Part shown: positions 8,431 to 17,014 of the stretch, in pieces
Layout: the number at the start of each line of letters is the position of its first letter
Position numbering within the stretch: position 1 is the stretch's first letter
Source of the DNA: Bradyrhizobium lablabi
GTDB lineage: Bacteria > Pseudomonadota > Alphaproteobacteria > Rhizobiales > Xanthobacteraceae
NCBI RefSeq assembly: GCF_001440475.1
Contig: NZ_LLYB01000086.1
Coordinates: forward strand, 109,734 to 161,054
DNA length: 51,321 nt
Direction of reading: 5' to 3'
Notes under the pieces: model-generated
Seen by the model: only the letters and a program-made list of their open reading frames with translations
What the model was told of the DNA's origin: nothing
The model's database searches: none
Program-made: the position numbers and the translations under genes

Positions 8431-9225
8431 CTATTTCAAGGCTGCGATGAGCTGGCTGCGCTTGGTGATACCGAGCCGTTCATAGATGCCGCGGAAATGA
8501 TTGCCGACGGTATTCTCGGAGATGCCGAGACGCGTGGCGATCGTTTTGTCCGGCAGGCCCATCAGCGCCAGATCCACCAATTGCCGCTGCCGTTCCGTGA
8601 GCTTCGACAGGTCGATCGATGAACTCGCTACCTGCTGCGTGGCGAGGAATAGCGCGTGCAGCACCGGCGCGACGAGATTGAGCGAAGCGCGCGTGCGATC
8701 CGGGTGCTCAGCCGCGATGCCGGAGAAGCTGATATAGGTCCCGGCATTGGCGAAGGGATCGACGACGCCATGGGCCGCGACAACGCCGAGCGAGAACCGC
8801 CTGATCTCTTCGACTTCGCGCTCGGTAGCGAAAGATGGCGGGCACGACGGATTGAGAATGAAGGCCGCGCGATTTTGCACCCACCATGCAAAGCAGCCCC
8901 GCGATGCCAGATTGAACGCATCTTCCAGGCTGGCGATGAATTCTGCTTGATGGCCGCTCGTCAGCAGCGTTTGCATCCGGATACGACCGCCGGACAGGCG
9001 GCCGTATCCGCCGAGGAATCGCTGAAACGGAAAGAAGCGGCGCAGCGGTCCCTCGACCCAGATGAGGATTTGATCGTCCGTTATCGGTCCGGTCGGGACC
9101 GTGCTCAATGCGGCGACCCATGCCTTCATGTCCAGGCTTGCTGAGTCCGTCAGGACGTCGTCCGCTTCGTCCTTTCCGGGCCCAATCGTCTTCGAACCCC
9201 GCAATCGCCGCCCCGATTTCCGCAT
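8431..9225 (-). CDS. LuxR-family transcriptional regulator
   Basis: 264 residues from ATG 9225, chosen because GAGGTGG lies just upstream; the frame also opens at a GTG at 9243. The last ~62 residues are a LuxR/NarL helix-turn-helix (LTERQRQLVDLALMGLPDKT then GISENTVGNHFRGIYERLGI). The ~195-residue N-terminal part does not look like a receiver or an acyl-homoserine-lactone domain and I cannot name it. The gene lies upstream of the di-iron hydroxylase on the same strand and is divergent from the second acyl-CoA dehydrogenase. A perfect palindrome lies about 18 bp upstream of its start. Confidence 0.85.
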   Translation of the reverse strand: MRKSGRRLRGSKTIGPGKDEADDVLTDSASLDMKAWVAALSTVPTGPITDDQILIWVEGPLRRFFPFQRFLGGYGRLSGGRIRMQTLLTSGHQAEFIASLEDAFNLASRGCFAWWVQNRAAFILNPSCPPSFATEREVEEIRRFSLGVVAAHGVVDPFANAGTYISFSGIAAEHPDRTRASLNLVAPVLHALFLATQQVASSSIDLSKLTERQRQLVDLALMGLPDKTIATRLGISENTVGNHFRGIYERLGITKRSQLIAALK

Positions 9226-9242
9226 TGTCCACCTCGCTCGCA

Positions 9243-9254
9243 CATCCTAGGATG
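9243..9254. promoter_or_regulatory. Perfect 12-bp palindrome, possible operator
   Basis: CATCCTAGGATG is a perfect 12-bp palindrome 17 bp upstream of the LuxR-type gene's ATG, in the region between it and the acyl-CoA dehydrogenase gene. LuxR-type regulators bind dyad-symmetric sites, so autoregulation is possible. No second copy was noticed elsewhere, which limits the claim. Confidence 0.35.
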
Positions 9255-9420
9255 AAACGCGGTGCAACGCCAAATTGCCGGAAGTAGAAGCGGCTTGCTT
9301 CGCTACCGCTACGGACAGCCACTCAGCGCAAGTTCGTCGCATGGCTTTTCGGCATCGTCCCGCGTGGCCGCGCTTCACAGATGATGGCGCGCTAAAGCGG
9401 AATCACGAAAGACAGGGTTC

Positions 9421-10575
9421 ATGCTGTTTACTGCCGACCACGACGAACCTCGCCGCATCCTGCAAAAGTTCATCGCCGCGGAGATCAATCCCTTCGTCGA
9501 CGAATGGGAGAAGAACGACATCTTCCCGGCGCATGAACTGTTCAAGAAGCTCGGCGATCTCGGCTTTCTCGGGCTCAACAAGCCGGTCGAATTCGGCGGG
9601 CAGGGGCTCGATTACTCCTATGCGCTGATGATGGCCGAAGAGCTCGGTGCCATCACATGCGGCGGCGTGCCGATGGCGATCGGCGTGCAGACTGATATGG
9701 CGACGCCTGCGCTGGCGCGGTTCGGCTCGGACGAGGTGCGCCGCGAGTTTCTTAGCCCCGCGATTGCGGGTGACGCGGTGGCCTGCATCGGCGTCTCCGA
9801 GCCGGGCGCCGGCTCCGACGTCGCCTCGATCAAGACCAATGCGCGCGCTGATGGCGACGACTACGTCATCAATGGCGGCAAGATGTGGATCACCAACGGC
9901 GTGCAGGCCGACTGGATCTGCTTGCTCGCCAATACCTCTGACGATCAGGTTCATCGAAACAAGTCGCTGATCTGCGTGCCGATGAAGAGCAAAGGCGTGC
10001 AGGTCGCGCGCAAGCTCGACAAGATGGGCATGCGCTCCTCCGACACGGCGCAAATTTTCTTCGACAATGTCCGCGTGCCCAAGCGCAACCGGATCGGTGA
10101 GGAGGGCAAGGGCTTTACCTATCAGATGGTGCAGTTCCAGGAGGAGCGGCTGTGGGGCGCGGCGGCCTGCCTCAAGGCGCATGAATTCATCATATCAGAG
10201 ACCATCGAATACACCCGCAACCGAAAGGCGTTCGGAAAATCGATCCTCGATAACCAGACGGTTCATTTCAAGCTCGCGGAGATGCAGACCGAGGTCGAGC
10301 TGTTGCGCGCGCTGATCTATCGCGCCGCCGAGGCGCTGATCGCGGGCGAGGACGTGACGCGGCTCGCGACCATGGCGAAACTGAAGGCCGGTCGGCTGGG
10401 CCGCGAACTCACCGACGCCTGCCTGCAGTTCTGGGGCGGCATGGGTTTCATGAACGAGACGCCGGTCAGCCGGGCCTATCGCGACAGCCGCCTGACCTCG
10501 ATCGGCGGCGGCGCCGACGAGGTGATGCTGACGGTGCTATGCAAGATGATGGGCACGTTGCCGAAAAACCAATAA
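9421..10575 (+). CDS. Acyl-CoA dehydrogenase (second, isovaleryl/citronellyl-like)
   Basis: 384 residues; ATG 9421 behind ACAGGG. Complete acyl-CoA dehydrogenase with GVSEPGAGSDVASIKT, GGKMWITNG, RKAFGKSI and FWGGMGFMNE. As in the first dehydrogenase, the C-terminal catalytic Glu is absent (IGGGADEVM) and Glu242 in QEERLWG occupies the isovaleryl-CoA-dehydrogenase position. The IGGGADEVM ending recalls citronellyl-CoA dehydrogenase of acyclic terpene degradation, but this is memory of the family, not a search. It begins a plus-strand series: dehydrogenase, GST (32 nt), AraC, BKACE, then the two carboxylase subunits. Confidence 0.9.
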   Translation: MLFTADHDEPRRILQKFIAAEINPFVDEWEKNDIFPAHELFKKLGDLGFLGLNKPVEFGGQGLDYSYALMMAEELGAITCGGVPMAIGVQTDMATPALARFGSDEVRREFLSPAIAGDAVACIGVSEPGAGSDVASIKTNARADGDDYVINGGKMWITNGVQADWICLLANTSDDQVHRNKSLICVPMKSKGVQVARKLDKMGMRSSDTAQIFFDNVRVPKRNRIGEEGKGFTYQMVQFQEERLWGAAACLKAHEFIISETIEYTRNRKAFGKSILDNQTVHFKLAEMQTEVELLRALIYRAAEALIAGEDVTRLATMAKLKAGRLGRELTDACLQFWGGMGFMNETPVSRAYRDSRLTSIGGGADEVMLTVLCKMMGTLPKNQ

Positions 10576-10607
10576 GAACGGACCAGAGTAACAAAAGGGA
10601 ACGCCTG

Positions 10608-11264
10608 ATGATCACGCTCTATCACTGCGACGGCGCACGCTCGTTCCGTCCGCTCTGGATGCTGGAAGAGATGGGGCTGCCATACGAGCTGAAGATGTTG
10701 CCGTTCCCGCCGCGGGTGCTGGCCAAGGAATATCTCGCGATCAATCCGCTCGGCACCATTCCGTTCATGATCGACGGCGAGACCAGGATGACGGAGTCAT
10801 CAGGCATCTGTTATTACCTCGGCACCAAATACGGCCCGACGCCGCTGGTGGTGGGGATGGATGATCCGGCCTACGGCGCCTTCCTGAACTGGATGTATTT
10901 CAGCGACGCCACGCTGACCTTTCCGCAAACGCTGGTGCTGAGATACAGCCAGCTCGAGCCGGAAGAACGGCGGAACCCGCAAGTGGCCGGCGACTACGCC
11001 AAATGGTTCCTCGGCCGGCTGCGCGCGGTCGAGGCAGCGACCGCCAATGGCGAAAATCTGTGCGCCGGTCGCTTCACCGCCGCCGACATCGTCAATGGTT
11101 ATGCGCTACGGCTGGCCGGCAATATTGGGCTCGCCAAGGATTTCGGGCCCAATGTCGCGGCGTATTGGGCCCGGTTGCAGGAACGCGAGGGCTACCAGCG
11201 CGCGGTTGCGGCCGAACGCAAGGCGGGCATCGAGCAAAACGTCGCGCCGCGGATACGCGCGTGA
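10608..11264 (+). CDS. Glutathione S-transferase family protein
   Basis: 218 residues; ATG 10608 with AAAGGGA upstream. The N-terminal thioredoxin-like domain has YHCDGARSFRPLW, the cis-Pro motif LGTIPFMID and a glutathione-contact motif ESSGICYYL; an all-helical C-terminal domain follows (about 85-218). It starts 32 nt after the dehydrogenase and is surely co-transcribed. Bacterial members in catabolic operons often detoxify or isomerise pathway intermediates. Which of these applies here is unknown. Confidence 0.85.
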   Translation: MITLYHCDGARSFRPLWMLEEMGLPYELKMLPFPPRVLAKEYLAINPLGTIPFMIDGETRMTESSGICYYLGTKYGPTPLVVGMDDPAYGAFLNWMYFSDATLTFPQTLVLRYSQLEPEERRNPQVAGDYAKWFLGRLRAVEAATANGENLCAGRFTAADIVNGYALRLAGNIGLAKDFGPNVAAYWARLQEREGYQRAVAAERKAGIEQNVAPRIRA

Positions 11265-11285
11265 CGGGGCGGGGGGTCTGCCCCG
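11265..11285 (+). other. GC stem-loop after the GST gene
   Basis: CGGGGC (11265-11270) and GCCCCG (11280-11285) form a 6-bp stem starting one base after the GST stop codon. No T-run follows, so this is not a classic intrinsic terminator. It may weaken read-through into the AraC gene. Confidence 0.3.
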
Positions 11286-11377
11286 AATTAACCTTTCCCC
11301 GTCCGTGACAGAGACCGAATTTCCGCTATGGTTGACGCCATCGCAGCGGCCAAAGAGCCGCGCGGGGAGGACGAGCC

Positions 11378-12172
11378 ATGGACGATACCGGCCACAAATC
11401 CGGCCATCTGATGCTGATCACCCCGGAGCGCGTGTTCTATGCCGGCCTGCTCGGTCGGCCCCGGCAACGCTGCTCGGGCGGGTTCAACATCTATGTCGCG
11501 ATCGAGGGAAGCCTCTGGCTCACCACCGAAGACGGTCAGGAAAGCCATGGCGAGATAGTCGCGTTGTTGCCGAACATCAGGCACACCATCGCCAGCGATC
11601 ATCGCTCGGTGCTCAGCGTCGTGATCGAACCGGAGAGCGTTCGTCCCGGTGTGCTCGAAGAGCTGGCGCTGCGTCTTGCGGGGCCTGAGGGCGTAGCGTT
11701 CGCCAGCCGCATCCGCGCCGCCTATCGCGAACTGCGCGAGCATCACGCCGGTAACGATTTCTCCAGCGCCGAATTCGATTCGTTGTGCCTCGGCGAGATC
11801 CTGCCACAGCGCGAACTCGATCCCCGCGTGGCGCACGCGATTCTGCAGATCGGAAAATTCTCCGGCGAGCCGGTGACGGCGGCAAGCTGCGCTACGGAAG
11901 CAGGATTATCGCCGTCGCGCTTCCTGCATCTGTTCAAGGAAGAGACCGGCATCTCCTTCCGCTCGTTCCGCGCCTGGAAGCGGGCGCGGCACCTGCTGCA
12001 CTTCGCCAACCAGGACATCAACCTTGCGCATCTGGCGCAGGACATCGGCTATCCCGACTCCACGCATTTCAGCCATTCGATCCGCCGCTTCTACGGCCTG
12101 AAGCCGCGCGCGATCTTTTCCGGCTCGCGCGATCTGGCGATCTATAGTCATCGCCATGCGAGCGCCGGATAG
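11378..12172 (+). CDS. AraC-family transcriptional regulator
   Basis: 264 residues; ATG 11378 behind GGGGAGGACGAGCC. The N-terminal ~140 residues look like a cupin-type sensor domain (FNIYVAIEGSLWL, then GEIVALLPNIRHTI). The C-terminal ~105 residues carry the double helix-turn-helix of AraC (AASCATEAGLSPSRFLHLFK; LAHLAQDIGYPDSTHFSHSI, then RFYGLKPRAI). It sits between the dehydrogenase/GST pair and the BKACE gene on the same strand, which makes it the likely local activator of this catabolic series, responding to a pathway compound. Confidence 0.88.
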   Translation: MDDTGHKSGHLMLITPERVFYAGLLGRPRQRCSGGFNIYVAIEGSLWLTTEDGQESHGEIVALLPNIRHTIASDHRSVLSVVIEPESVRPGVLEELALRLAGPEGVAFASRIRAAYRELREHHAGNDFSSAEFDSLCLGEILPQRELDPRVAHAILQIGKFSGEPVTAASCATEAGLSPSRFLHLFKEETGISFRSFRAWKRARHLLHFANQDINLAHLAQDIGYPDSTHFSHSIRRFYGLKPRAIFSGSRDLAIYSHRHASAG

Positions 12173-12258
12173 CGGGTGAACGCAAGAAGCCGGCTGATGC
12201 GGAACGCATGATCGCGCTGGATTTTTCGCGATCCCGTCTTGCATTCGAAGGCTGATCC

Positions 12259-13125
12259 ATGGGCGACAAGGCCGTCATTACCTGCGCGCTGAACGGCGTG
12301 CTGACCGATCCGAAGCAGCATAACGTGCCGGTTACGCCGGAACAGATGGCGCGCGAGGCCAAGGCGGCCTTCGACGCCGGCGCCAGCATCATGCACGTTC
12401 ACCTGCGCCAGCAGGAGCCGAACAAGGGGCACCTGCCGTCCTGGGACGTTGGCGTGAGCAAGGAAATCCAGCAGGCCATCCGCGAGGCCTGCCCGGGCGT
12501 CATCATCAACCACACCACGGGTACCTCGGGCCCGAAATATCAGGGCGCGCTCGATTGCGTGCGCGAGACCAGGCCCGAGATCGCGGCCTGCAATGCCGGC
12601 TCGCTGAATTATCTCAAGGTGAAGGCTGACAATACCTGGGCCTGGCCGCCGATGATGTTCGATAATGCGGTCGAGAAGGTGCAGGACTATCTCGACGTCA
12701 TGAAGGAAGCTGGCACGATTCCGGAGTTCGAATGTTTCGACGTCGGTATCGTCCGCTGCGTCGGCATGTACCGGCAGACCGGCATGTATTCCGGCCCGCT
12801 CGAATATAATTTCGTGATGGGTGTTGCCTCGGGCATGCCAGCCGACCCCGAATTGTTGCCGATCCTGCTGAAGCTGAAATTGCCGGAAGCGCATTGGCAG
12901 GTGACCGCGATAGGCCGCGTCGAAATCTGGCCGCTGCACCAGCGCTGCGCCGATCTCGGCGGGCATCTGCGCACCGGGCTGGAGGATACTTTCTATCTCG
13001 CCGACGGCACCAAGGTGACCTCGAACGGGCAACTCGTCGAAGCCATCGCCGCCTGCGCCCGGCGCGCCGGCCGCGAGATCGCGAGCCCCGCGGAGGCACG
13101 GCAGATTTTCGGGACGAGGCATTGA
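12259..13125 (+). CDS. Beta-keto acid cleavage enzyme (BKACE, DUF849)
   Basis: 288 residues; ATG 12259 with GAAGG upstream. Family members take a beta-keto acid and acetyl-CoA and yield acetoacetate plus a new CoA ester; the prototype is 3-keto-5-aminohexanoate cleavage enzyme (Kce). The TIM-barrel metal ligands H46 and H48 are present (MHVHLR), and R238, E242 and D243 (HLRTGLED) match in spacing the Kce residues I recall as R226, E230 and D231. It lies 86 nt after the AraC gene and before the acyl-CoA carboxylase genes. The substrate is not predictable from sequence; BKACE families are diverse in specificity. Confidence 0.88.
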   Translation: MGDKAVITCALNGVLTDPKQHNVPVTPEQMAREAKAAFDAGASIMHVHLRQQEPNKGHLPSWDVGVSKEIQQAIREACPGVIINHTTGTSGPKYQGALDCVRETRPEIAACNAGSLNYLKVKADNTWAWPPMMFDNAVEKVQDYLDVMKEAGTIPEFECFDVGIVRCVGMYRQTGMYSGPLEYNFVMGVASGMPADPELLPILLKLKLPEAHWQVTAIGRVEIWPLHQRCADLGGHLRTGLEDTFYLADGTKVTSNGQLVEAIAACARRAGREIASPAEARQIFGTRH

Positions 13126-13138
13126 CAGTCGTGCCCGG

Positions 13139-13241
13139 CGTCATTGCGAGCGAAGCGAGCAATCCATCGCGCGGCATAACGGATGCGTTAGTCGCTTCGC
13201 TCCCTTGCACAAACGCTTCGCGTTTGTGCAAGGCAATGACG
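13139..13241. repeat. Palindromic repeat, CGTCATTGC family
   Basis: CGTCATTGC (13139-13147) pairs with GCAATGACG (13233-13241). Inside lies a near-perfect hairpin: CTTGCACAAACGC (13204-13216), three bases, then GCGTTTGTGCAAG (13220-13232). It fills the gap between the BKACE and carboxyltransferase genes. Related copies lie at 16889-16999, 31860-31943 and from 51272. Confidence 0.88.
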
Positions 13242-13288
13242 AAGCGTCAAGCCTCCGGCGCTCCCAAAATGACGCGATAGGTTAGCAG

Positions 13289-14905
13289 ATGGCAACGATC
13301 GAAAACACCATCGTTCCTTCCAGCGCCGCCTTCAAAGTCAACCGCGACGGCATGCTGGCGCTGATCGCGCGGATGCGCGCGCTGGAGAATCGCACGCGCG
13401 CCGCATCGGCAGCAGCCAAGGATCGCTTCCACAAGCGCGGGCAATTGCTGCCGCGCGAGCGCGTGGCACTGGTGCTCGATCCTGGCTCGCCCTTCATCGA
13501 ACTGTCGACGCTCGCCGGATACATGTTCGACGTCCCGGATGCGGAAAAGAGCGTGCCGGGTGGCGGCGTGGTCGCGGGCATCGGTTTCGTCTCTGGCATC
13601 CGCTGCATGGTCAGCGCCAATGATTCCGGCATCGACGCCGGCGCGCTGCAGCCCTACGGCCTCGACAAGACGCTGCGGGTGCAGGAACTGGCGCTGGAAA
13701 ACAAGCTGCCTTACGTGCAACTGGTCGAAAGTGCTGGCGCCAATCTGCTGCGCTACCGCGTCGAGGATTTTATTCGTGGCGGCAACATTTTTCGCAATCT
13801 GGCGCGGCTCTCGGCGGCCGGCTTGCCCGTCGTCACCGTGACGCATGGCTCGTCGACCGCAGGCGGTGCGTACCAGACCGGATTGTCCGACTACATCGTG
13901 ATGGTCCGCGGCCGCACCCGCGCTTTCCTCGCTGGCCCGCCGCTGTTGAAGGCGGCGACGGGAGAGATTGCAACGGAGGAGGAACTCGGCGGCGCGGAGA
14001 TGCACACCTCCATCTCGGGTCTCGGCGACTATCTGGCCGAAGACGATCGCGATGCGCTGCGCATCGCGCGCGACATCATGGCCAATATGGAATGGGACCG
14101 GCCAAAGCCGGCGGAAGCTTCGTTCAAGCCGCCGCGCTACGATGCGGAGGAATTGCTCGGCATCATGCCGATGGACCACAAGCGTCCCGTCGACATGCGC
14201 CAGGCCATCGCGCGTTTCGTTGACGATTCGGATTTCACCGAGTTCGGCGCGAACTACGGGGCCGCCACCGTGTGCGGCCACGCCCGGATCGAAGGGCAGG
14301 CGATCGGCATCATCACCAATAATGGCCCGCTCGACGTGCCCGGCGCCAACAAGGCGACGCACTTCATCCAGGCCTGCTGTCAGTCGCGCACGCCGATCCT
14401 CTACATGAACAACACCACCGGCTACATGGTCGGCAAGGCCTACGAAGAGGCCGGCATGATCAAGCACGGCTCCAAGATGATCCAGGCGGTGACGTCGGCG
14501 ACCGTGCCGCAGATCACGCTCTATTGCGGGGCTTCGTTCGGCGCCGGGAATTACGGCATGTGCGGGCGCGGCTTTCATCCGCGCTTCTGCTTCTCCTGGC
14601 CCAACGCCAAGACCGCCGTGATGGGCGGCGAGCAAGCGGCCGAGACCATGGCGATCGTCACCGAGGCCGCGGCTGTCAGGCGCGGCAAGCCGATCGAGAA
14701 GGAAAAGCTCGACGCCATGAAGGCGCAGATCACCGGTGTGTTCGATGGCCAGATGGACGTGTTCTCCACCAGCGCGCGCGTGCTCGACGACGGCGTCATC
14801 GATCCCCGCGATACCCGCAGCGTGCTCGCCGAAGTGCTGGCGATCTGCCGCGAGGCCGAGGCCCGCACGCCGCAGCGCATGCAATTCTCGGTCGCCCGGC
14901 CATGA
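13289..14905 (+). CDS. Acyl-CoA carboxylase, carboxyltransferase (beta) subunit
   Basis: 538 residues; ATG 13289, ribosome binding site weak. It has the two crotonase-like carboxyltransferase domains of the methylcrotonyl/geranyl/propionyl-CoA carboxylase family (HKRGQLLPRER, LVESAGANLLRYRVEDF, HGSSTAGGAYQ, CGASFGAGNYGMCGRGF). It transfers CO2 from carboxybiotin to an acyl-CoA. Its stop overlaps the alpha-subunit start (ATGA), so the two are translated together. The VESAGANLLRYRVEDF segment seems closer to geranyl-CoA carboxylase (AtuC) than to methylcrotonyl-CoA carboxylase as I remember them, but this needs an alignment. Confidence 0.92.
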   Translation: MATIENTIVPSSAAFKVNRDGMLALIARMRALENRTRAASAAAKDRFHKRGQLLPRERVALVLDPGSPFIELSTLAGYMFDVPDAEKSVPGGGVVAGIGFVSGIRCMVSANDSGIDAGALQPYGLDKTLRVQELALENKLPYVQLVESAGANLLRYRVEDFIRGGNIFRNLARLSAAGLPVVTVTHGSSTAGGAYQTGLSDYIVMVRGRTRAFLAGPPLLKAATGEIATEEELGGAEMHTSISGLGDYLAEDDRDALRIARDIMANMEWDRPKPAEASFKPPRYDAEELLGIMPMDHKRPVDMRQAIARFVDDSDFTEFGANYGAATVCGHARIEGQAIGIITNNGPLDVPGANKATHFIQACCQSRTPILYMNNTTGYMVGKAYEEAGMIKHGSKMIQAVTSATVPQITLYCGASFGAGNYGMCGRGFHPRFCFSWPNAKTAVMGGEQAAETMAIVTEAAAVRRGKPIEKEKLDAMKAQITGVFDGQMDVFSTSARVLDDGVIDPRDTRSVLAEVLAICREAEARTPQRMQFSVARP

Positions 14906-16878
14906 GCGGGATGCCAATGAAGCGGACGCCGTTCTTCAAGATTCTGGTCGCCAACCGCGGCGAGATCGCGCTACGGATCATGCGCACCGCGCGCCGGCTC
15001 GGCTATGGCGTGGTCGCCGTCTATTCCGATGCCGACCGCGACGCACTGCATGTGCGCGAGGCTGATTCTGCGGTGCGGATCGGCGAGGCGCTGCCGGCGC
15101 AATCTTACTTGCGGATTGACGCCATCATCGCCGCGGCCAAGGCCAGCGGTGCGACCGCGGTGCATCCGGGCTACGGCTTCCTCGCCGAGAACGAGGATTT
15201 TGCGCAGGCGTGTCGCGATGCCGGGCTGGTCTTCATCGGGCCATCGCCGGAAGCGATCCGGGCGATGGGCAACAAGGCCGGTGCCAAGGAGATCATGCAA
15301 AAAGCGGGCGTGCCTGTCGTGCCCGGCTATCAGGGCGCGGACCAGGGCGATGCCGTGATGCTGGCGGAGGCCAAAGAGATCGGCTTCCCCGTCATGATCA
15401 AGGCGGTCGCCGGCGGCGGCGGGCGCGGCATGCGGCTGGTTGAGGATGCCGCGGCATTTCCGGATGCGCTGCGCAGCGCGCGCTCGGAGGCGCAGGGCGC
15501 GTTCGGCGATCCCGCCGTCATTCTGGAGCGCGCCATCGTCGATCCCCGCCACATCGAGATTCAGGTGTTCGGTGATCGCTACGGCAATGCCGTCCATCTC
15601 GGCGAACGTGATTGCTCGGTGCAGCGGCGGCACCAGAAGCTGATCGAGGAGGCGCCGTCGCCGAAGGTGACGGGCGACTTGCGGGCGCGGATGGGGGCTG
15701 TCGCCGTCAATGCCGTCAAGTCGATCGGCTATGAGGGCGCGGGCACGCTGGAATTCCTGCTCGATCCATCCGGCGAATTCTATTTCATGGAAATGAACAC
15801 GCGGCTGCAGGTCGAGCATTCCGTCACTGAGGCCATCACCGGCTTCGATCTGGTCGAACTGCAGTTGCGCATCGCCGCGGGCGAGCCGCTCGGGCTCAGG
15901 CAGGAAGACGTCAAATTCTCCGGCCATGCCATCGAGGTGCGGCTGTGCTCGGAAGACGCCGACCATGATTTCATGCCGCAATCCGGCACCATGGCGCTAT
16001 GGCAGATGCCTGAGGGCATTCGCGTCGAGCACGCGTTGCAATCCGGTTCGGAGATTCCGCCGTTCTATGATTCGATGATCGCCAAGATCATCAGCCACGG
16101 CGCCGATCGCAACGAAGCACGCGGCCGGCTGATCTGCGGGCTGGAGCAGACGGCGGCGTTCGGCGTGACCACCAATCAGGGATTTTTGATTTCCTGCTTG
16201 CGTCATCCCGGCTTCGCCAGGGGCGAAGCGACCACGGCTTTCATCGGCGAACATCGCGACGAATTGCTGGCGCCCCGCGCCGACGACAAGGCGGACGCCG
16301 CGCTGACGGCGCTGTTGCTCTACGTCACCAATCCCCATGCGCCGCCTTGGCGTAGCGGCCGCAGTCTGGCAGCGACGTTTCCGCTGACGATGCGGATCGA
16401 TCTCGGCCATGGTGTGCTTGAGGTGGACATCGTGCGCGACCGCGACGGCGGTTATGTCGCCGCCGTCGATAGCAGCGAGCTTCGTTTCGAGATTGACCAA
16501 CTGGATCGCGAGACGATCCGCTTCCGTACCGACGGCGTGATGGAATCGGCCAGGTTTCTGCGCGATGGAGACCGGCTGTATTTCCTGCACCGCGGAGCCA
16601 CGATTTCTGTCCGCGACCTGACGCTTGCAGCGCCGGAATCCGCGTCTGCTGCCGGCGGCGACGGCAAGGTGCGCGCGGCGATGAACGGCCGCGTGGTGGC
16701 GGTGCTGGTCCAGCCGGGCGATCAGGTTGCCGCCGGTCAGCCGGTGATGACGCTGGAGGCGATGAAGATGGAGCATGTGCACACGGCGGGCGTCGCGGGC
16801 ACAGTGTCGGCGATCGATGTGGCCGAGGGTGAGCAGGTGACGACAGGCAGGATCGTCGTGGAGATTGCGGCGGCGTAG
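14902..16878 (+). CDS. Acyl-CoA carboxylase, biotin carboxylase (alpha) subunit
   Basis: 658 residues from the ATG at 14902 that overlaps the beta-subunit stop; ATGs at 14911 and 14917 are alternatives. In order: biotin carboxylase N-domain (ILVANRGEIALRIMRTARRL), ATP-grasp (KAVAGGGGRGMR, EMNTRLQVEHSVTE), biotin carboxylase C-domain, a spacer domain, and a biotinyl domain with the biotin-bearing lysine K622 in EAMKMEH. It carboxylates its own biotin with ATP and bicarbonate. The ~660-residue layout is that of methylcrotonyl- and geranyl-CoA carboxylase alpha subunits. Confidence 0.93.
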   Translation: MSGMPMKRTPFFKILVANRGEIALRIMRTARRLGYGVVAVYSDADRDALHVREADSAVRIGEALPAQSYLRIDAIIAAAKASGATAVHPGYGFLAENEDFAQACRDAGLVFIGPSPEAIRAMGNKAGAKEIMQKAGVPVVPGYQGADQGDAVMLAEAKEIGFPVMIKAVAGGGGRGMRLVEDAAAFPDALRSARSEAQGAFGDPAVILERAIVDPRHIEIQVFGDRYGNAVHLGERDCSVQRRHQKLIEEAPSPKVTGDLRARMGAVAVNAVKSIGYEGAGTLEFLLDPSGEFYFMEMNTRLQVEHSVTEAITGFDLVELQLRIAAGEPLGLRQEDVKFSGHAIEVRLCSEDADHDFMPQSGTMALWQMPEGIRVEHALQSGSEIPPFYDSMIAKIISHGADRNEARGRLICGLEQTAAFGVTTNQGFLISCLRHPGFARGEATTAFIGEHRDELLAPRADDKADAALTALLLYVTNPHAPPWRSGRSLAATFPLTMRIDLGHGVLEVDIVRDRDGGYVAAVDSSELRFEIDQLDRETIRFRTDGVMESARFLRDGDRLYFLHRGATISVRDLTLAAPESASAAGGDGKVRAAMNGRVVAVLVQPGDQVAAGQPVMTLEAMKMEHVHTAGVAGTVSAIDVAEGEQVTTGRIVVEIAAA

Positions 16879-16888
16879 CTGCCTCCGC

Positions 16889-16999
16889 CGTCATTGCCTG
16901 CGACAAACGCGAAGCGCTTGTGCAAGGGAGCGCAGCGACGAAGCAATCTATCTGTCCCCGTGCTGAGGCATGGATTGCTTCGCTTCGCTCGCAATGACG
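16889..16999. repeat. Palindromic repeat, CGTCATTGC family
   Basis: CGTCATTGC (16889-16897) and GCAATGACG (16991-16999) enclose a region of imperfect inverted symmetry, between convergent genes. Its left ~50 bases are almost identical to the partial copy at 51272-51321. Confidence 0.85.
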
Positions 17000-17014
17000 G
17001 TGGAGACGGAGAAG

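Noticed and set aside
11265..11285. Intrinsic terminator after the GST gene
   Set aside because: The stem is short and no T-run follows, so it is listed only as a stem-loop.
13139..13241. CRISPR-like repeat array
   Set aside because: The copies of this family are single, palindromic and kilobases apart, with no regular spacers and no cas genes.
13247..14917. 556-codon open frame on the minus strand
   Set aside because: Antisense to the carboxyltransferase gene, with no recognisable domain or ribosome binding site.
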